Of a DNA stretch of 64,000 nt, positions 19,280 through 27,180 are shown piece by piece (position 1 is the first letter of the stretch; each line of letters starts with the position of its first letter). The position numbers were made by a program, and so were the translations under genes. The notes under the pieces were generated by a model, which saw only the letters and a program-made list of their open reading frames with translations, was not told the DNA's origin and did not search any database. Source of the DNA: CAVPCZ01 sp963702445 (GTDB taxonomy: Bacteria; Bacteroidota; Ignavibacteria; UBA10030; UBA6906); the NCBI GenBank assembly GCA_963702445.1, contig CAVPCZ010000016.1:496001-560000 (forward strand). The letters run 5' to 3'.

Positions 19280-20448
19280 GCCCACCGCCGGCCGTGCGCC
19301 ATCACGGCCAGCCACCGGGGATCCGTGGCCCCGAGGAGCGAGCCGCGCACAAGCAGAACGACGTACACCAGGAGTGTCGCCGACACCGCACTGAGCAGGG
19401 AAAAGAGTATCCGGGGAGGCCAGCTTTTTTTGGCCGGAGGAATGGCGTGGTCGATGATTTGAATGAGGGGGTATTCTTTCTTTTCTTCGAGCTTCGCCTG
19501 TTCATACAGCGGCAGGATAAACTCCATGAGCAGGGCGTTCAGTTCCACGGTGCGATATCTCCGCAGGTATTCCACCACCGTGCGGGGCAGGTGCTTCAAA
19601 GGAAGCAACGCACTTCCGGGATCGCTCTCTGTGCGCATCTGTTTCAATTTCTTCTCAAACACCTCGATCTGAATTCCCGCCTCCTGCACCTGGGGAGATC
19701 CCTTGTCGTACATCCGTTCCAGAATGCCCTGCTGGATGCGCTTGGCGGCGAGTTCGCTTTCCAGCGAGGTATAGGCGGCCACGATACCCTGGAGCTGCGA
19801 CTTCGCGTCGATCAGCCCGGTGCGCTCCTGGTAGGCGCGCAGCGAATCCTCGGCCAGCCCCAGCTGCGTCGAAATGGACTCGACCCTTCCTGCAAGAAAC
19901 TCTCTGTTCTCTCTCGACTTGGTGACGTTCAGCTCCACAATTCTCTCGTTGAGTCTCCGGATGATATAGTTGGCCATGTCCGCAGCCATCCCGCGCGTCG
20001 CCGCCCTCACCGTCAGCGTGAACGCGAGCTCTTCCGTCTGTTTCGTCACGATGTCGTTCCGCAGCCGTTTGATCGCCAGCTCCATGCACTCGATGCTCGA
20101 GGTATCCAGGTCGTACTCCTGCACGAGCTGAAACGTGTTGATGACGTCTTCCATCATCGATCTGCTGGTGATCACGGTGTTGTAGAGATCCAGATCCGTC
20201 CGCGGCGATTTTGCGCCGAGCCCGAACGGGATCGCCTTCATGCTTCTCAGGATTCCACCCGACAGCGAGGAAGCATCGTCGGAGCGGGGGATGATGACGG
20301 CGGTCGCTTCGTACTGCTCTTCCACGAAAAGGAGAATGAGCAGATACGAAAGGATGATCGAGCAGACAAACACCAGGAGGAGCAGCTCCTTGCGCTTGAC
20401 GAGAAAATCCACGTAGTCGAGGAGATGAAATTCTTTGTTCTCTGGCAT
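19252..20448 (-). CDS. Wzz/GumC-type chain-length determinant protein
   Basis: 398-residue polysaccharide co-polymerase. There is one membrane helix near residues 20-45 (ELLLLVFVCSIILSYLLILL), a periplasmic coiled-coil region, and a second membrane helix near residue 360 (ILFSLLSAVSATLLVYVVLL), the classic Wzz topology. There is no C-terminal tyrosine-kinase domain, so it resembles the adaptor-only form. A PP-rich segment (AIPPAKKSWPPRILF) precedes the second helix, as expected. AGGA lies 8 bases upstream of the ATG at 20448. Confidence 0.9.
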   Translation of the reverse strand: MPENKEFHLLDYVDFLVKRKELLLLVFVCSIILSYLLILLFVEEQYEATAVIIPRSDDASSLSGGILRSMKAIPFGLGAKSPRTDLDLYNTVITSRSMMEDVINTFQLVQEYDLDTSSIECMELAIKRLRNDIVTKQTEELAFTLTVRAATRGMAADMANYIIRRLNERIVELNVTKSRENREFLAGRVESISTQLGLAEDSLRAYQERTGLIDAKSQLQGIVAAYTSLESELAAKRIQQGILERMYDKGSPQVQEAGIQIEVFEKKLKQMRTESDPGSALLPLKHLPRTVVEYLRRYRTVELNALLMEFILPLYEQAKLEEKKEYPLIQIIDHAIPPAKKSWPPRILFSLLSAVSATLLVYVVLLVRGSLLGATDPRWLAVMAHGRRWAWPKRTPRL

Positions 20449-20481
20449 CGGCGGTCCTGGAGTAATACGGGTTCGGCAGTT

Positions 20482-22149
20482 CTATTTGTTTATCTGTGTG
20501 ATGAGCAGCACCGCGGTGAATGCGGCGGTGAGCACGACCGCCGCCTGGGCGACGATGTTCAGATAGTAGCCGAAGGGCTGTTGCGACTCCATCGGCACCC
20601 AGACATAGTCACCTTCTTCGATGCGGGTATCCTCGGGTGCCAGCCACTGCTGCGTCCGTGCTTTCACGATCTTGAGATCGCCCTCCCGGGCGCGGTCGGT
20701 CAACCCGCCGGCCTTCCCGAGGTAGTACTCCACCCCCTGGCCGGCAAGAAACGGCACATGGCCGGGGTTGACGACCTGCCCGAACACATAGATCGTCTGC
20801 TTGCGCAGCGGGACAATGATGGCATCCCCGTCGCGGAGAATGACGTCCTGCGTGGAGTCTCCCTCCACGAAAAGGCGGAAGAAATCCGTCGTCACGGTCT
20901 CCTTCCGCATCCGGAGTTCCGTTTCCAGATAGTAGTAGGCACTGTCTTCCGGCGGAGCCCCGCCCCGGAGACTCACCAGGCGCTCCGTTTGAATATCGTC
21001 CAGGGCGACCGACTTGTGAACAAGCTGGGCCGAGATCAGGGATGCATCCTCGGTAAAGCCCCCGGCGGCCCGGATCATCTCCGAGAGGCGCGTCGAATTG
21101 CGCGTAATGGGATACGTGCCGGGATTTTTCACCTGTCCCGCAACCACAACCGTGTAGTCCCCTCTCCGGTCCACACGACCCGGAACGACAAAGCGGTCCC
21201 CCGGCTGAAGCGGAAAATCGGGGGCGGTGCCCGCCAGCATGGCCTCCCCGTTCAGGATTTTGCGCACGACGATCTCGCCGTCTGCGTCCATGCGCGTAAA
21301 TTCCACGCTGTCAGGACGTGCGAGCGACGTGAACCCGTAGGCCATGCGGAGCGCGGTCTTCACACTGTCCCCTTCGACATATTCAATGCGGCCGGGCACG
21401 TTCACCTGTCCGTAGACGCCGATGACGTTCCGCGTATAGTCGAAGGGAGGCACAATGATCAGATCCCCCTCACGGAGATAGGGATTCCAGCGATCGTCCT
21501 TGGTCACCGTGAACTGATGGAGGTCCACGCGGGAGAATGTGCCGTCCTTGTGACGAACAACGATCTTGCGGGTGGACATGTACGGACGGATCGCCTGGGC
21601 ATCGGTCGGAAGCTGTCCCGTCCGCGGGAGGTTGGCGACCTCCACCGCCTTGTCAATCCGCTTGTACGCGGGAAGCGTGTAGGACCCCTGGTTCAGCACC
21701 CGTCCCTGCACGGTGACCACCACGTCCCTGGGTGTCACGAGCGTGACCGAGACCTCTCCGAAGGAATACCGCTTTCTCACCTCCGCGTACACTTTTTTCC
21801 GGGCATCGGCGAGCGTCATGTCCGATACCCGCAGCTCCCCCACGGAGGGGATAATCAGCGTCCCTTCGGGAGTGACGGTCAGAATCAGAGTGACCGGGGG
21901 GCTGACCCAGATGTTGACCGCAAGGACATCGGAAGGCCCCACGTAGTAACTCCCGGGCGCAATGGTCGATTCAAGCGCAGGCCCGGTGGGCTGGTGAACC
22001 CTCAATGCCGCGGAGGATTCCTTCGCCTCAAACATATCCAGAAGAGGCTCGGCTCTTCTGGTCTGCGCTTCTCCCGTGGAGAGAAGGGCCAGCAGACAGA
22101 GGGCGAACATCCCCGCTCCCCGCTGTCGGATACGACTAGCGATGCTCAT
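20482..22149 (-). CDS. Wza-family polysaccharide export protein with SLBB domains
   Basis: 555-residue outer-membrane export protein. A signal peptide precedes an export domain (SYYVGPSDVLAVNIW ... GTLIIPSVGELRVSDMTL). Several SLBB repeats follow, for example VTVQGRVLNQGSYTLP, IGVYGQVNVPGRIEY, VVVAGQVKNPGTYPI and IYVFGQVVNPGHVPF. A final hydrophobic helix lies at the C-terminus (QAAVVLTAAFTAVLLI). It lacks an obvious lipobox. AGGAG lies 5 bases before the ATG at 22149, which overlaps rfbB by 14 bases. With the Wzz and Wzy neighbours it forms the export path. Confidence 0.9.
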   Translation of the reverse strand: MSIASRIRQRGAGMFALCLLALLSTGEAQTRRAEPLLDMFEAKESSAALRVHQPTGPALESTIAPGSYYVGPSDVLAVNIWVSPPVTLILTVTPEGTLIIPSVGELRVSDMTLADARKKVYAEVRKRYSFGEVSVTLVTPRDVVVTVQGRVLNQGSYTLPAYKRIDKAVEVANLPRTGQLPTDAQAIRPYMSTRKIVVRHKDGTFSRVDLHQFTVTKDDRWNPYLREGDLIIVPPFDYTRNVIGVYGQVNVPGRIEYVEGDSVKTALRMAYGFTSLARPDSVEFTRMDADGEIVVRKILNGEAMLAGTAPDFPLQPGDRFVVPGRVDRRGDYTVVVAGQVKNPGTYPITRNSTRLSEMIRAAGGFTEDASLISAQLVHKSVALDDIQTERLVSLRGGAPPEDSAYYYLETELRMRKETVTTDFFRLFVEGDSTQDVILRDGDAIIVPLRKQTIYVFGQVVNPGHVPFLAGQGVEYYLGKAGGLTDRAREGDLKIVKARTQQWLAPEDTRIEEGDYVWVPMESQQPFGYYLNIVAQAAVVLTAAFTAVLLITQINK

Positions 22150-23149
22150 ACATCTCCTTATAATACTCCTGATACGCTCCGCTGATGATCCTCTGCCACC
22201 ACGACTCGTGGGAAAGGTACCACTCGACCGTCCTGGGCAACCCCTGTTCAAAGGTGATCGCCGGCTCCCAGCCAAGCTCCGTCGTGATCTTCCCCGCATC
22301 GATCGCGTACCTGCGATCGTGCCCGGGCCGGTCTTTGACATACGTAATGAGGCTTTCCGGCTTTCCCATGGTCCGCAGCAGCAGGCGGACGATATCGATG
22401 TTCATCCACTCATTGTTGCCCCCGATGTTGTACACCTCCCCCACACGGCCGCGATCCAGCACCCGCACTATTGCGCCGCAATGGTCATCCACGTGAAGCC
22501 AGTCGCGCACCTGCATGCCGTCGCCGTACACCGGCAGCGCCTTTCCGTGCAGCGCATTGATGATCATCAGGGGAATCAACTTCTCGGGGAACTGATAGGG
22601 TCCGTAATTGTTGGAGCACCGGGTCATCACCACCGGGACGCCGAAGGTGTGGTGGTAGGCCATGGCGAGCAGATCGGATCCCGCCTTGCTGGCCGCGTAC
22701 GGACTGTTGGGATGCAGCGGCGTGGTTTCGCTGAAGCGCCCCTCGGCCCCCAGCGATCCGTACACCTCGTCCGTCGACACATGGAGAAACCGCTCGACAC
22801 CGTGGTCCTTCGCCGCATCAAGAAGTACCTGCGTACCGGCGACATTGGTCTGTATGAAAACGGATGCACCGAGAATGCTCCGGTCCACATGCGATTCAGC
22901 CGCAAAATGGACCACGGTGTCGATGGCATGATCGCGGAAGGCCGCATCGAGCGAAGAGCGCTCGCAGATGTCCCCCCGCACAAACATGTAGCGAGGTTCC
23001 TGCCGGATGTCCGAGAGGTTTTCGAGATTTCCGGCGTACGTCAGTTTGTCGAAGTTGACGATCCGGACATCCCCCCGTTCACGCAGGAGATGGCGGACGA
23101 AATTGCTGCCGATGAAGCCGGCACCGCCGGTAACAAGAACATTGTGCAT
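22136..23149 (-). CDS. rfbB: dTDP-glucose 4,6-dehydratase
   Basis: Converts dTDP-glucose to dTDP-4-keto-6-deoxyglucose, the branch point to rhamnose and amino deoxysugars. It is a 337-residue extended SDR with NAD-binding TGGAGFIGSNFVRHLL, the STDEVYG motif, and the catalytic YAASKAG. HFAAESHVDRSI, SNNYGPYQFPEKLIP and GDGMQVRDWLHVDDH are diagnostic of RmlB. The gene for dTDP-glucose synthesis (rmlA) and the reductase (rmlD) are not in this window. With the DegT enzyme downstream it may supply a dTDP-amino sugar. Confidence 0.95.
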   Translation of the reverse strand: MHNVLVTGGAGFIGSNFVRHLLRERGDVRIVNFDKLTYAGNLENLSDIRQEPRYMFVRGDICERSSLDAAFRDHAIDTVVHFAAESHVDRSILGASVFIQTNVAGTQVLLDAAKDHGVERFLHVSTDEVYGSLGAEGRFSETTPLHPNSPYAASKAGSDLLAMAYHHTFGVPVVMTRCSNNYGPYQFPEKLIPLMIINALHGKALPVYGDGMQVRDWLHVDDHCGAIVRVLDRGRVGEVYNIGGNNEWMNIDIVRLLLRTMGKPESLITYVKDRPGHDRRYAIDAGKITTELGWEPAITFEQGLPRTVEWYLSHESWWQRIISGAYQEYYKEMYEHR

Positions 23150-23182
23150 GTCGTGTCTTCTTGAGCGGGTGAACGGAGACGG

Positions 23183-23656
23183 TTAGTCGAGGAGAAAAAT
23201 GGTCCTGGGGTCCAGCTCGTGCCGGATCTCATCGACCGGGTCCTTCTTCCCCCTGCCCGCAAACAGACGGTTGGGAAGGTTCATCACCATTCCTGTTGCC
23301 GTCCCCACATTCCTGTACGCATGGGCGACACCGGCCGGAATGATGACCACGCGGGGGGCGTCGGCACCGGCGAAGAACGCCTGACGGACCATGTACGTGG
23401 GAGACCCCTTTCTGTTGTCCCAGAGGTAGATCTTGAAATTGGACGGACCCAGAAAGGCGAAGTAGTCCGCCTGGTCGGCGTGTTCGTGAGGCCCCCGCGC
23501 AATGCCCGGGAGGGTCATCGACACATAACACATCACCGGAAGGAACTCGGGCGGTACCTCGTCCTCGCGGAAGAGTTCGGTCAGCCAGCCCCGCTCATCC
23601 AGGAACTTGGTGAGGTCCCGGAGGATGACATCATGGATTTTTCCGTTCGCAAACAT
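23183..23656 (-). CDS. RmlC-like dTDP-sugar epimerase/isomerase (cupin)
   Basis: 157-residue cupin of the dTDP-4-dehydrorhamnose 3,5-epimerase superfamily. It has RDLTKFLDERGWLTELFREDE, the SMTLPGIARGPHEHADQADYFAFLG strand with the HxH-like histidine, and IPAGVAHAYRNVG. Most true RmlC enzymes are longer (about 180 residues), so it might be a FdtA-like ketoisomerase or a divergent epimerase. It is the first gene of the long minus-strand run; AAGGAAA is 5 bases before its ATG and a promoter lies 156 bases upstream. Confidence 0.8.
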   Translation of the reverse strand: MFANGKIHDVILRDLTKFLDERGWLTELFREDEVPPEFLPVMCYVSMTLPGIARGPHEHADQADYFAFLGPSNFKIYLWDNRKGSPTYMVRQAFFAGADAPRVVIIPAGVAHAYRNVGTATGMVMNLPNRLFAGRGKKDPVDEIRHELDPRTIFLLD

Positions 23657-23899
23657 GCCGTTTCCTTGTAGAAAGTGTGGCTCAGACTACGATTCGCATG
23701 GACTCGATGGGGCAAAGACCCGCATGTAGGGGTGTAGGTCCGCAGTGAACCGCCGGAATCCCTGGTAGCAAAGGGGCGAGGGGCTCGTTTCCTTAGTGAT
23801 TGTATCGCATAAAGTTAAGAATTCCGGGCAGGAAAGTCAATGAGAAACAGGGCCCCAACCGGCCGGCCAGAACGGCCATTGGCGAATAGAGGGCGTATT
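23657..23899. other. Leader and promoter region of the polysaccharide operon
   Basis: 243 bases between argS and the first polysaccharide gene. The promoter at 23812-23840 implies a leader RNA of about 150 bases. Short GC-rich inverted segments occur in it, but I could not match the leader to a known riboswitch. After the argS stop there is a GGCCG/CGGCC-rich stretch that could form a weak terminator hairpin. Confidence 0.5.
23812..23840 (-). promoter_or_regulatory. Promoter of the polysaccharide/housekeeping run
   Basis: On the minus strand TTGACT and TAACTT are separated by exactly 17 bases, with TAACTTTA also fitting the Bacteroidota -7 element TAnnTTTG. Predicted start is near 23805. Confidence 0.75.
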
Positions 23900-25534
23900 T
23901 CACATTTTTTCAGGCGCCCCGATACCCAGAATGGCGAGCCCGTTCTTGAGAACGACCTGCACGGCTCGGCAGAGCGCCAGGCGTGCCGCGGTTTTCGCGG
24001 CATCTTCGGTGACCACACGATGATGGTGATAGAAAACATGGAATATGCCTGCCAATCCGTGCAGATATTCGGCAAGCCGGTGCGGTTCCGAAGAAAGCGC
24101 GCACAGTTCAACGACCTCGGGGAACTGGAGCAGCGCCTTCACCAGGGCCATCTCCTCCGGTGAGTCCAGCAGGTCCAGGTTCGCCTCCCCTCCGTCAGGC
24201 AAACGTCCCTCCCGTTCGGCGAACTGCAGAAGGCTGCAAATGCGCGCATGCGCATACTGCAGGTAGTAGACCGGATTGTCATCCGACTGCTGCCTTGCCA
24301 GCAGCAGGTCGAAATTCAGATGGCTGGAGATCGTCCGCATGATGAAAAAGTACCGCACCACGTCCGCCCCCACATCCGCGACGAGCTCATCGAGGGTGAT
24401 GAAATTCGCTTTGCGCGTGGACATCTTGACGACCTCTTCCCCTTGGAGGATCGTGACGAACTGGTGAATGAGCACTTTCACCTTCCCGGGGTCGTATCCG
24501 AGGGCTTTGAGGGCGGCCAGCACGTCCGGGTACGTGGCGATATGGTCGGCACCGAAAATGTCGATCATCAGATCATAGCCGCGGCGGAACTTCTCCACGT
24601 GGTAGGCGATATCCGGCAGCCGGTATGTCGGTTCGCCGCTGCTCTTGACGATGACCTTGTCTTTTTCGCTTCCCAGTGCGGAGACTTTGAACCAGAGTGC
24701 GCCGTCCTGTTCGTAGGTGAGGCCGGCGGCGCGCAGGGCGTCGACCACCGCGGTGATCTTCCCGTCGGTGTACAGCGAGTGCTCGTTGAAATACGACTGG
24801 AATGCGATATCCAGAGACCCGAGCGTCTTCCGGATATCCGCGAAAATCTCCTCCACCGCCGTCTCTTTGAAGACTCCCTCCGCCGGCTCCTGCCGCAGCG
24901 TCTCGCCATGCCGTTCGCGCAGCAGTCGCGCGATGTCGCGGATGTACTCCCCCTGATAGTGCGTTTCGGGATATGCGTGGGATTCCCCCAGGAGCTCCAG
25001 GTAACGAAGCCTGACCGAGTCGCCGAGTATGCGCATCTGGCGCCCGGCATTGTTGAAGTAGTACTCGCGCTCCACCGTGTGTCCGGTCCACTCGAGCAGA
25101 CGTGCCAGCGTGTCGCCAAGTACCGCCCCCCGGCCGTGGCCGACCGTGAGGGGGCCCGTGGGGTTCGCGCTCACGAACTCGACCTGCACGCGTTTGTCCC
25201 TGCCGATCTCCGACCGGCCGAACCGCTCTCCGGCACGGAGGAGCTCCCCCAGCTGTCTCCTGTGGAAGACTTCGGTGAACCAGACGTTGATGAATCCCGG
25301 TCCGGCGACTTCCACACGGGAAACCAGCAGCGGGTCGAACGCGAGACGTGCCACCATCTCTCCGGCAAGCTCGCGCGGGTTCTTCCCCGCCCGCTTCGCG
25401 AGCATGAGCGCGAGGTTGGTGGTCAGATCGCCGTGCCCCTCCTGCCGCGGCCGCTCAACGGCGAAGTCGGACGGAGGCACAAGGTTGAGCGCGCCGGCGG
25501 CATCCAGAAGCGCGGCGCGGAGAAAGAGTTTCAT
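23900..25534 (-). CDS. argS: Arginyl-tRNA synthetase
   Basis: Class I synthetase charging tRNA-Arg. The 544-residue product has the N-terminal Add-1 domain (MKLFLRAALLDAAGAL), the NPTGPLTVGHGRGAVLGD segment with the HxGH variant typical of ArgRS, a KMSTR form of the KMSKS loop, and the C-terminal DALR anticodon-binding domain (YAHARICSLL, NPVYYLQYAHAR). The length is normal. It overlaps the stop of rsfS by 4 bases (ATGA). Confidence 0.96.
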   Translation of the reverse strand: MKLFLRAALLDAAGALNLVPPSDFAVERPRQEGHGDLTTNLALMLAKRAGKNPRELAGEMVARLAFDPLLVSRVEVAGPGFINVWFTEVFHRRQLGELLRAGERFGRSEIGRDKRVQVEFVSANPTGPLTVGHGRGAVLGDTLARLLEWTGHTVEREYYFNNAGRQMRILGDSVRLRYLELLGESHAYPETHYQGEYIRDIARLLRERHGETLRQEPAEGVFKETAVEEIFADIRKTLGSLDIAFQSYFNEHSLYTDGKITAVVDALRAAGLTYEQDGALWFKVSALGSEKDKVIVKSSGEPTYRLPDIAYHVEKFRRGYDLMIDIFGADHIATYPDVLAALKALGYDPGKVKVLIHQFVTILQGEEVVKMSTRKANFITLDELVADVGADVVRYFFIMRTISSHLNFDLLLARQQSDDNPVYYLQYAHARICSLLQFAEREGRLPDGGEANLDLLDSPEEMALVKALLQFPEVVELCALSSEPHRLAEYLHGLAGIFHVFYHHHRVVTEDAAKTAARLALCRAVQVVLKNGLAILGIGAPEKM

Positions 25535-25974
25535 GATGCGACTTTCCTCCGTGAGCCCCCGGTCTTCCGGGCGGGCGTCTTTCCGGGCCGCGTGGAGACG
25601 CTCCGCTTGCGCGGGCGCGGGAGAGGCACACCCTCATCCACAACATGCTGAATCTTCGCATCGCCCCAGAGCCGCTCCAGGTTGTAGAACGGCCTGGTCT
25701 GCTTGTGAAAGACATGGACGACAACGTCCACGAAATCCACGATCACCCAATTCGGACTGCCTCCTTCCACCTGCCACGGAGCCACCCCCTTCTTCTTCAA
25801 CCCATCCTCCACTTCGGATGCAATGGCCTTCACCTGCATGTCGGAATCCCCCGAGCACACGACGAAGAAATCCGTCACGCTGCTCAGACCGCGAAGATTC
25901 ATGATCACCACATTATGAGCCTTCTTGCTGAGTGCAAGTTCAGCGACATGCTTCGCCAGAATAGCAGGTTTCAA
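25531..25974 (-). CDS. rsfS: Ribosome silencing factor RsfS
   Basis: 147-residue protein that binds ribosomal protein L14 (uL14) and blocks 30S joining under starvation. It has the RsfS/Iojap core: KKAHNVVIMNLRGLSSVTDFFVVCSGDSD, followed by GSPNWVIVDFVDVVVHVFHKQTRPFYNLERLWGDA. A basic C-terminal tail of about 25 residues (PRPRKRSVSTRPGKTPARK) extends beyond the usual end. It overlaps argS downstream and follows the LytR_C gene with 13 bases between. Confidence 0.94.
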   Translation of the reverse strand: MKPAILAKHVAELALSKKAHNVVIMNLRGLSSVTDFFVVCSGDSDMQVKAIASEVEDGLKKKGVAPWQVEGGSPNWVIVDFVDVVVHVFHKQTRPFYNLERLWGDAKIQHVVDEGVPLPRPRKRSVSTRPGKTPARKTGGSRRKVAS

Positions 25975-25987
25975 TGTCCGTTCCTCC

Positions 25988-26473
25988 TCATGGTGATGAT
26001 TTCAGTGATGCATAGTCCCGTCCTATGACGATGGACACATCGACAAGCTCGTCGGGGTTCAACTGCTGGATGACCCGCCCGGCCGGGATACCGAGTGCCC
26101 GCGCGACCTTCTCCGCATTCTCTCTCCGCCCCGTCCGGTCAACCACCAGCGATTCCCGGACGTCAAAACGGTGGTAGTTCCTGAGTTCAACGATGTCATA
26201 CCCGCGCGCCCGCAGATAGGCGGTCATCGCCGATGCCGCACGCACCTGCCCGCACCCATTCCATACATCCACCTGAATCGGCTTCCTCCGCGGATCATCC
26301 GCCCGCAGGGGATCCACCGGGGGGGAAAACCACGTCCGCGCGACAAAGGAATACCCGAGGTAGGCAACCACGATCGCCAGCAGGGCAATGCCGGCGTTCA
26401 GCAGCGGACCTGAAGGGACTCTCGTGCGTCGGGGAGGTCGGGAAGCGGTGCCGGGGCTGTTTCTGGCGCTCAT
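25988..26473 (-). CDS. Membrane-anchored LytR C-terminal domain (LytR_C) protein
   Basis: 161-residue protein: a basic N-terminus, one membrane helix near residues 25-45 (LLNAGIALLAIVVAYLGYSFV), and an exported LytR_C domain (VDVWNGCGQVRAASAMTAYLRARGYDIVELRNY ... IPAGRVIQQLNPDELVDVSIVIGRDYASL). It lacks the catalytic LytR-CpsA-Psr domain, as often seen in this phylum upstream of rsfS. The domain is thought to bind envelope components; its job here is unknown. The ATG at 26473 is used because upstream codons lie in a GC-rich hairpin region. Confidence 0.85.
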   Translation of the reverse strand: MSARNSPGTASRPPRRTRVPSGPLLNAGIALLAIVVAYLGYSFVARTWFSPPVDPLRADDPRRKPIQVDVWNGCGQVRAASAMTAYLRARGYDIVELRNYHRFDVRESLVVDRTGRRENAEKVARALGIPAGRVIQQLNPDELVDVSIVIGRDYASLKSSP

Positions 26474-26497
26474 CGGCAACAGCGGAAAAGACAACAA

Positions 26498-26535
26498 GCC
26501 GGGATCCTGACCCGCGCCCGGCGGGTGACCCCGGC
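26498..26535 (-). terminator. Intrinsic terminator after the FGSS-repeat gene
   Basis: GC-rich inverted repeat (gccggg-tgacccgc against gcgggtgaccccggc) with about 14 pairs and a small bulge; on the minus strand it is followed by TTGTTGTCTTTTCC, a moderate T-rich tail. It lies between the FGSS-repeat gene and the LytR_C gene. Confidence 0.65.
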
Positions 26536-26576
26536 TTGAATGATCGTGAAGATGTGTTGTGCAGAAGTGCTCGTGC

Positions 26577-27107
26577 TCAGAAACCGTCCTCCCCGTACCA
26601 CCGCGACCCGAATGACGACCCGAACGAAGAACCGAACGAAGAACCAAATGACGAGCCGAAGGGCGAATAGTATCCGTACGGTTGCTGCCGGAACTGGACA
26701 TGCACAAGGACGTTTTCCCAGGGCTTGTAGCTGATCTCCGCCCGGCTCAGATAGAGTGAACTCAGATTGCTTGCCCTTTCTCCGCCGAATTGAGAAAAAC
26801 TCGAATTCGGAGAATAGCTCATGCTCACGTCCGCCCGTGCCTGAAGATTGTCCGCAATTTCATACATCATGCTGTTGGTGTAGGTCCCCACCGACATCCC
26901 CTGCCCTCCCATCGTGAGATAGGAAAAACTCAGCTGGTGACGCATATGGAACTTGTCCGGATTGAACCATCCCAGGAATGACGTCGAAGAATTCTCCACC
27001 ATCCCCGAGGACACCCTGTCGTCCCGCTCCACCTGAGTTCTGAATTGCGCATTCGCCGGCAGGCCTGCCAGCAACAACACCGCTGTCACACCGAGTAAGA
27101 GTCTCAT
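26577..27107 (-). CDS. Secreted/outer-membrane protein of unknown function with C-terminal FGSS repeats
   Basis: 176-residue protein with a clear signal peptide (MRLLLGVTAVLLLAGLPANA). The mature part is rich in alternating aromatic and polar residues (FHMRHQLSFSYLTMGGQG, SLYLSRAEISYKPWENVLVHVQF), resembling short beta-strands of outer-membrane proteins. The C-terminus holds about five FGSS units followed by RWYGEDGF. I do not recognise a family. It has its own TTGACA/TATACT promoter, a good AGGAG site, and a terminator behind it, so it is a single-gene unit, probably well expressed. Confidence 0.75.
   Translation of the reverse strand: MRLLLGVTAVLLLAGLPANAQFRTQVERDDRVSSGMVENSSTSFLGWFNPDKFHMRHQLSFSYLTMGGQGMSVGTYTNSMMYEIADNLQARADVSMSYSPNSSFSQFGGERASNLSSLYLSRAEISYKPWENVLVHVQFRQQPYGYYSPFGSSFGSSFGSSFGSSFGSRWYGEDGF
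26604..26660 (-). repeat. 12-base tandem repeats encoding FGSS units
   Basis: Nearly identical 12-base units encode FGSS four times plus FGS at residues 150-168 of the secreted protein. Third-position differences between the units show some drift. Copy number could vary by slippage without changing the frame. Confidence 0.85.
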
Positions 27108-27151
27108 CGCCTTCTCCTTTTCGCACGCACAAACACGCGATTACGCAATGA

Positions 27152-27180
27152 AGTATACAGAAATCCTCAAGAATTGTCAA
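27152..27180 (-). promoter_or_regulatory. Promoter of the FGSS-repeat gene
   Basis: TTGACA, 17 bases, TATACT on the minus strand; the -35 overlaps the last codons and stop of the GlmU-like gene. This is the best match to a canonical promoter in the window. Confidence 0.85.

Noticed and set aside
19294..22185. A 963-codon open frame on the plus strand
   Set aside because: Antisense of Wzz and Wza with biased composition and no recognisable domain.
23657..23811. A riboswitch in the polysaccharide operon leader
   Set aside because: The 150-base leader has short GC stems but I could not match it to any known riboswitch core such as GEMM; only covariation with relatives could show one.
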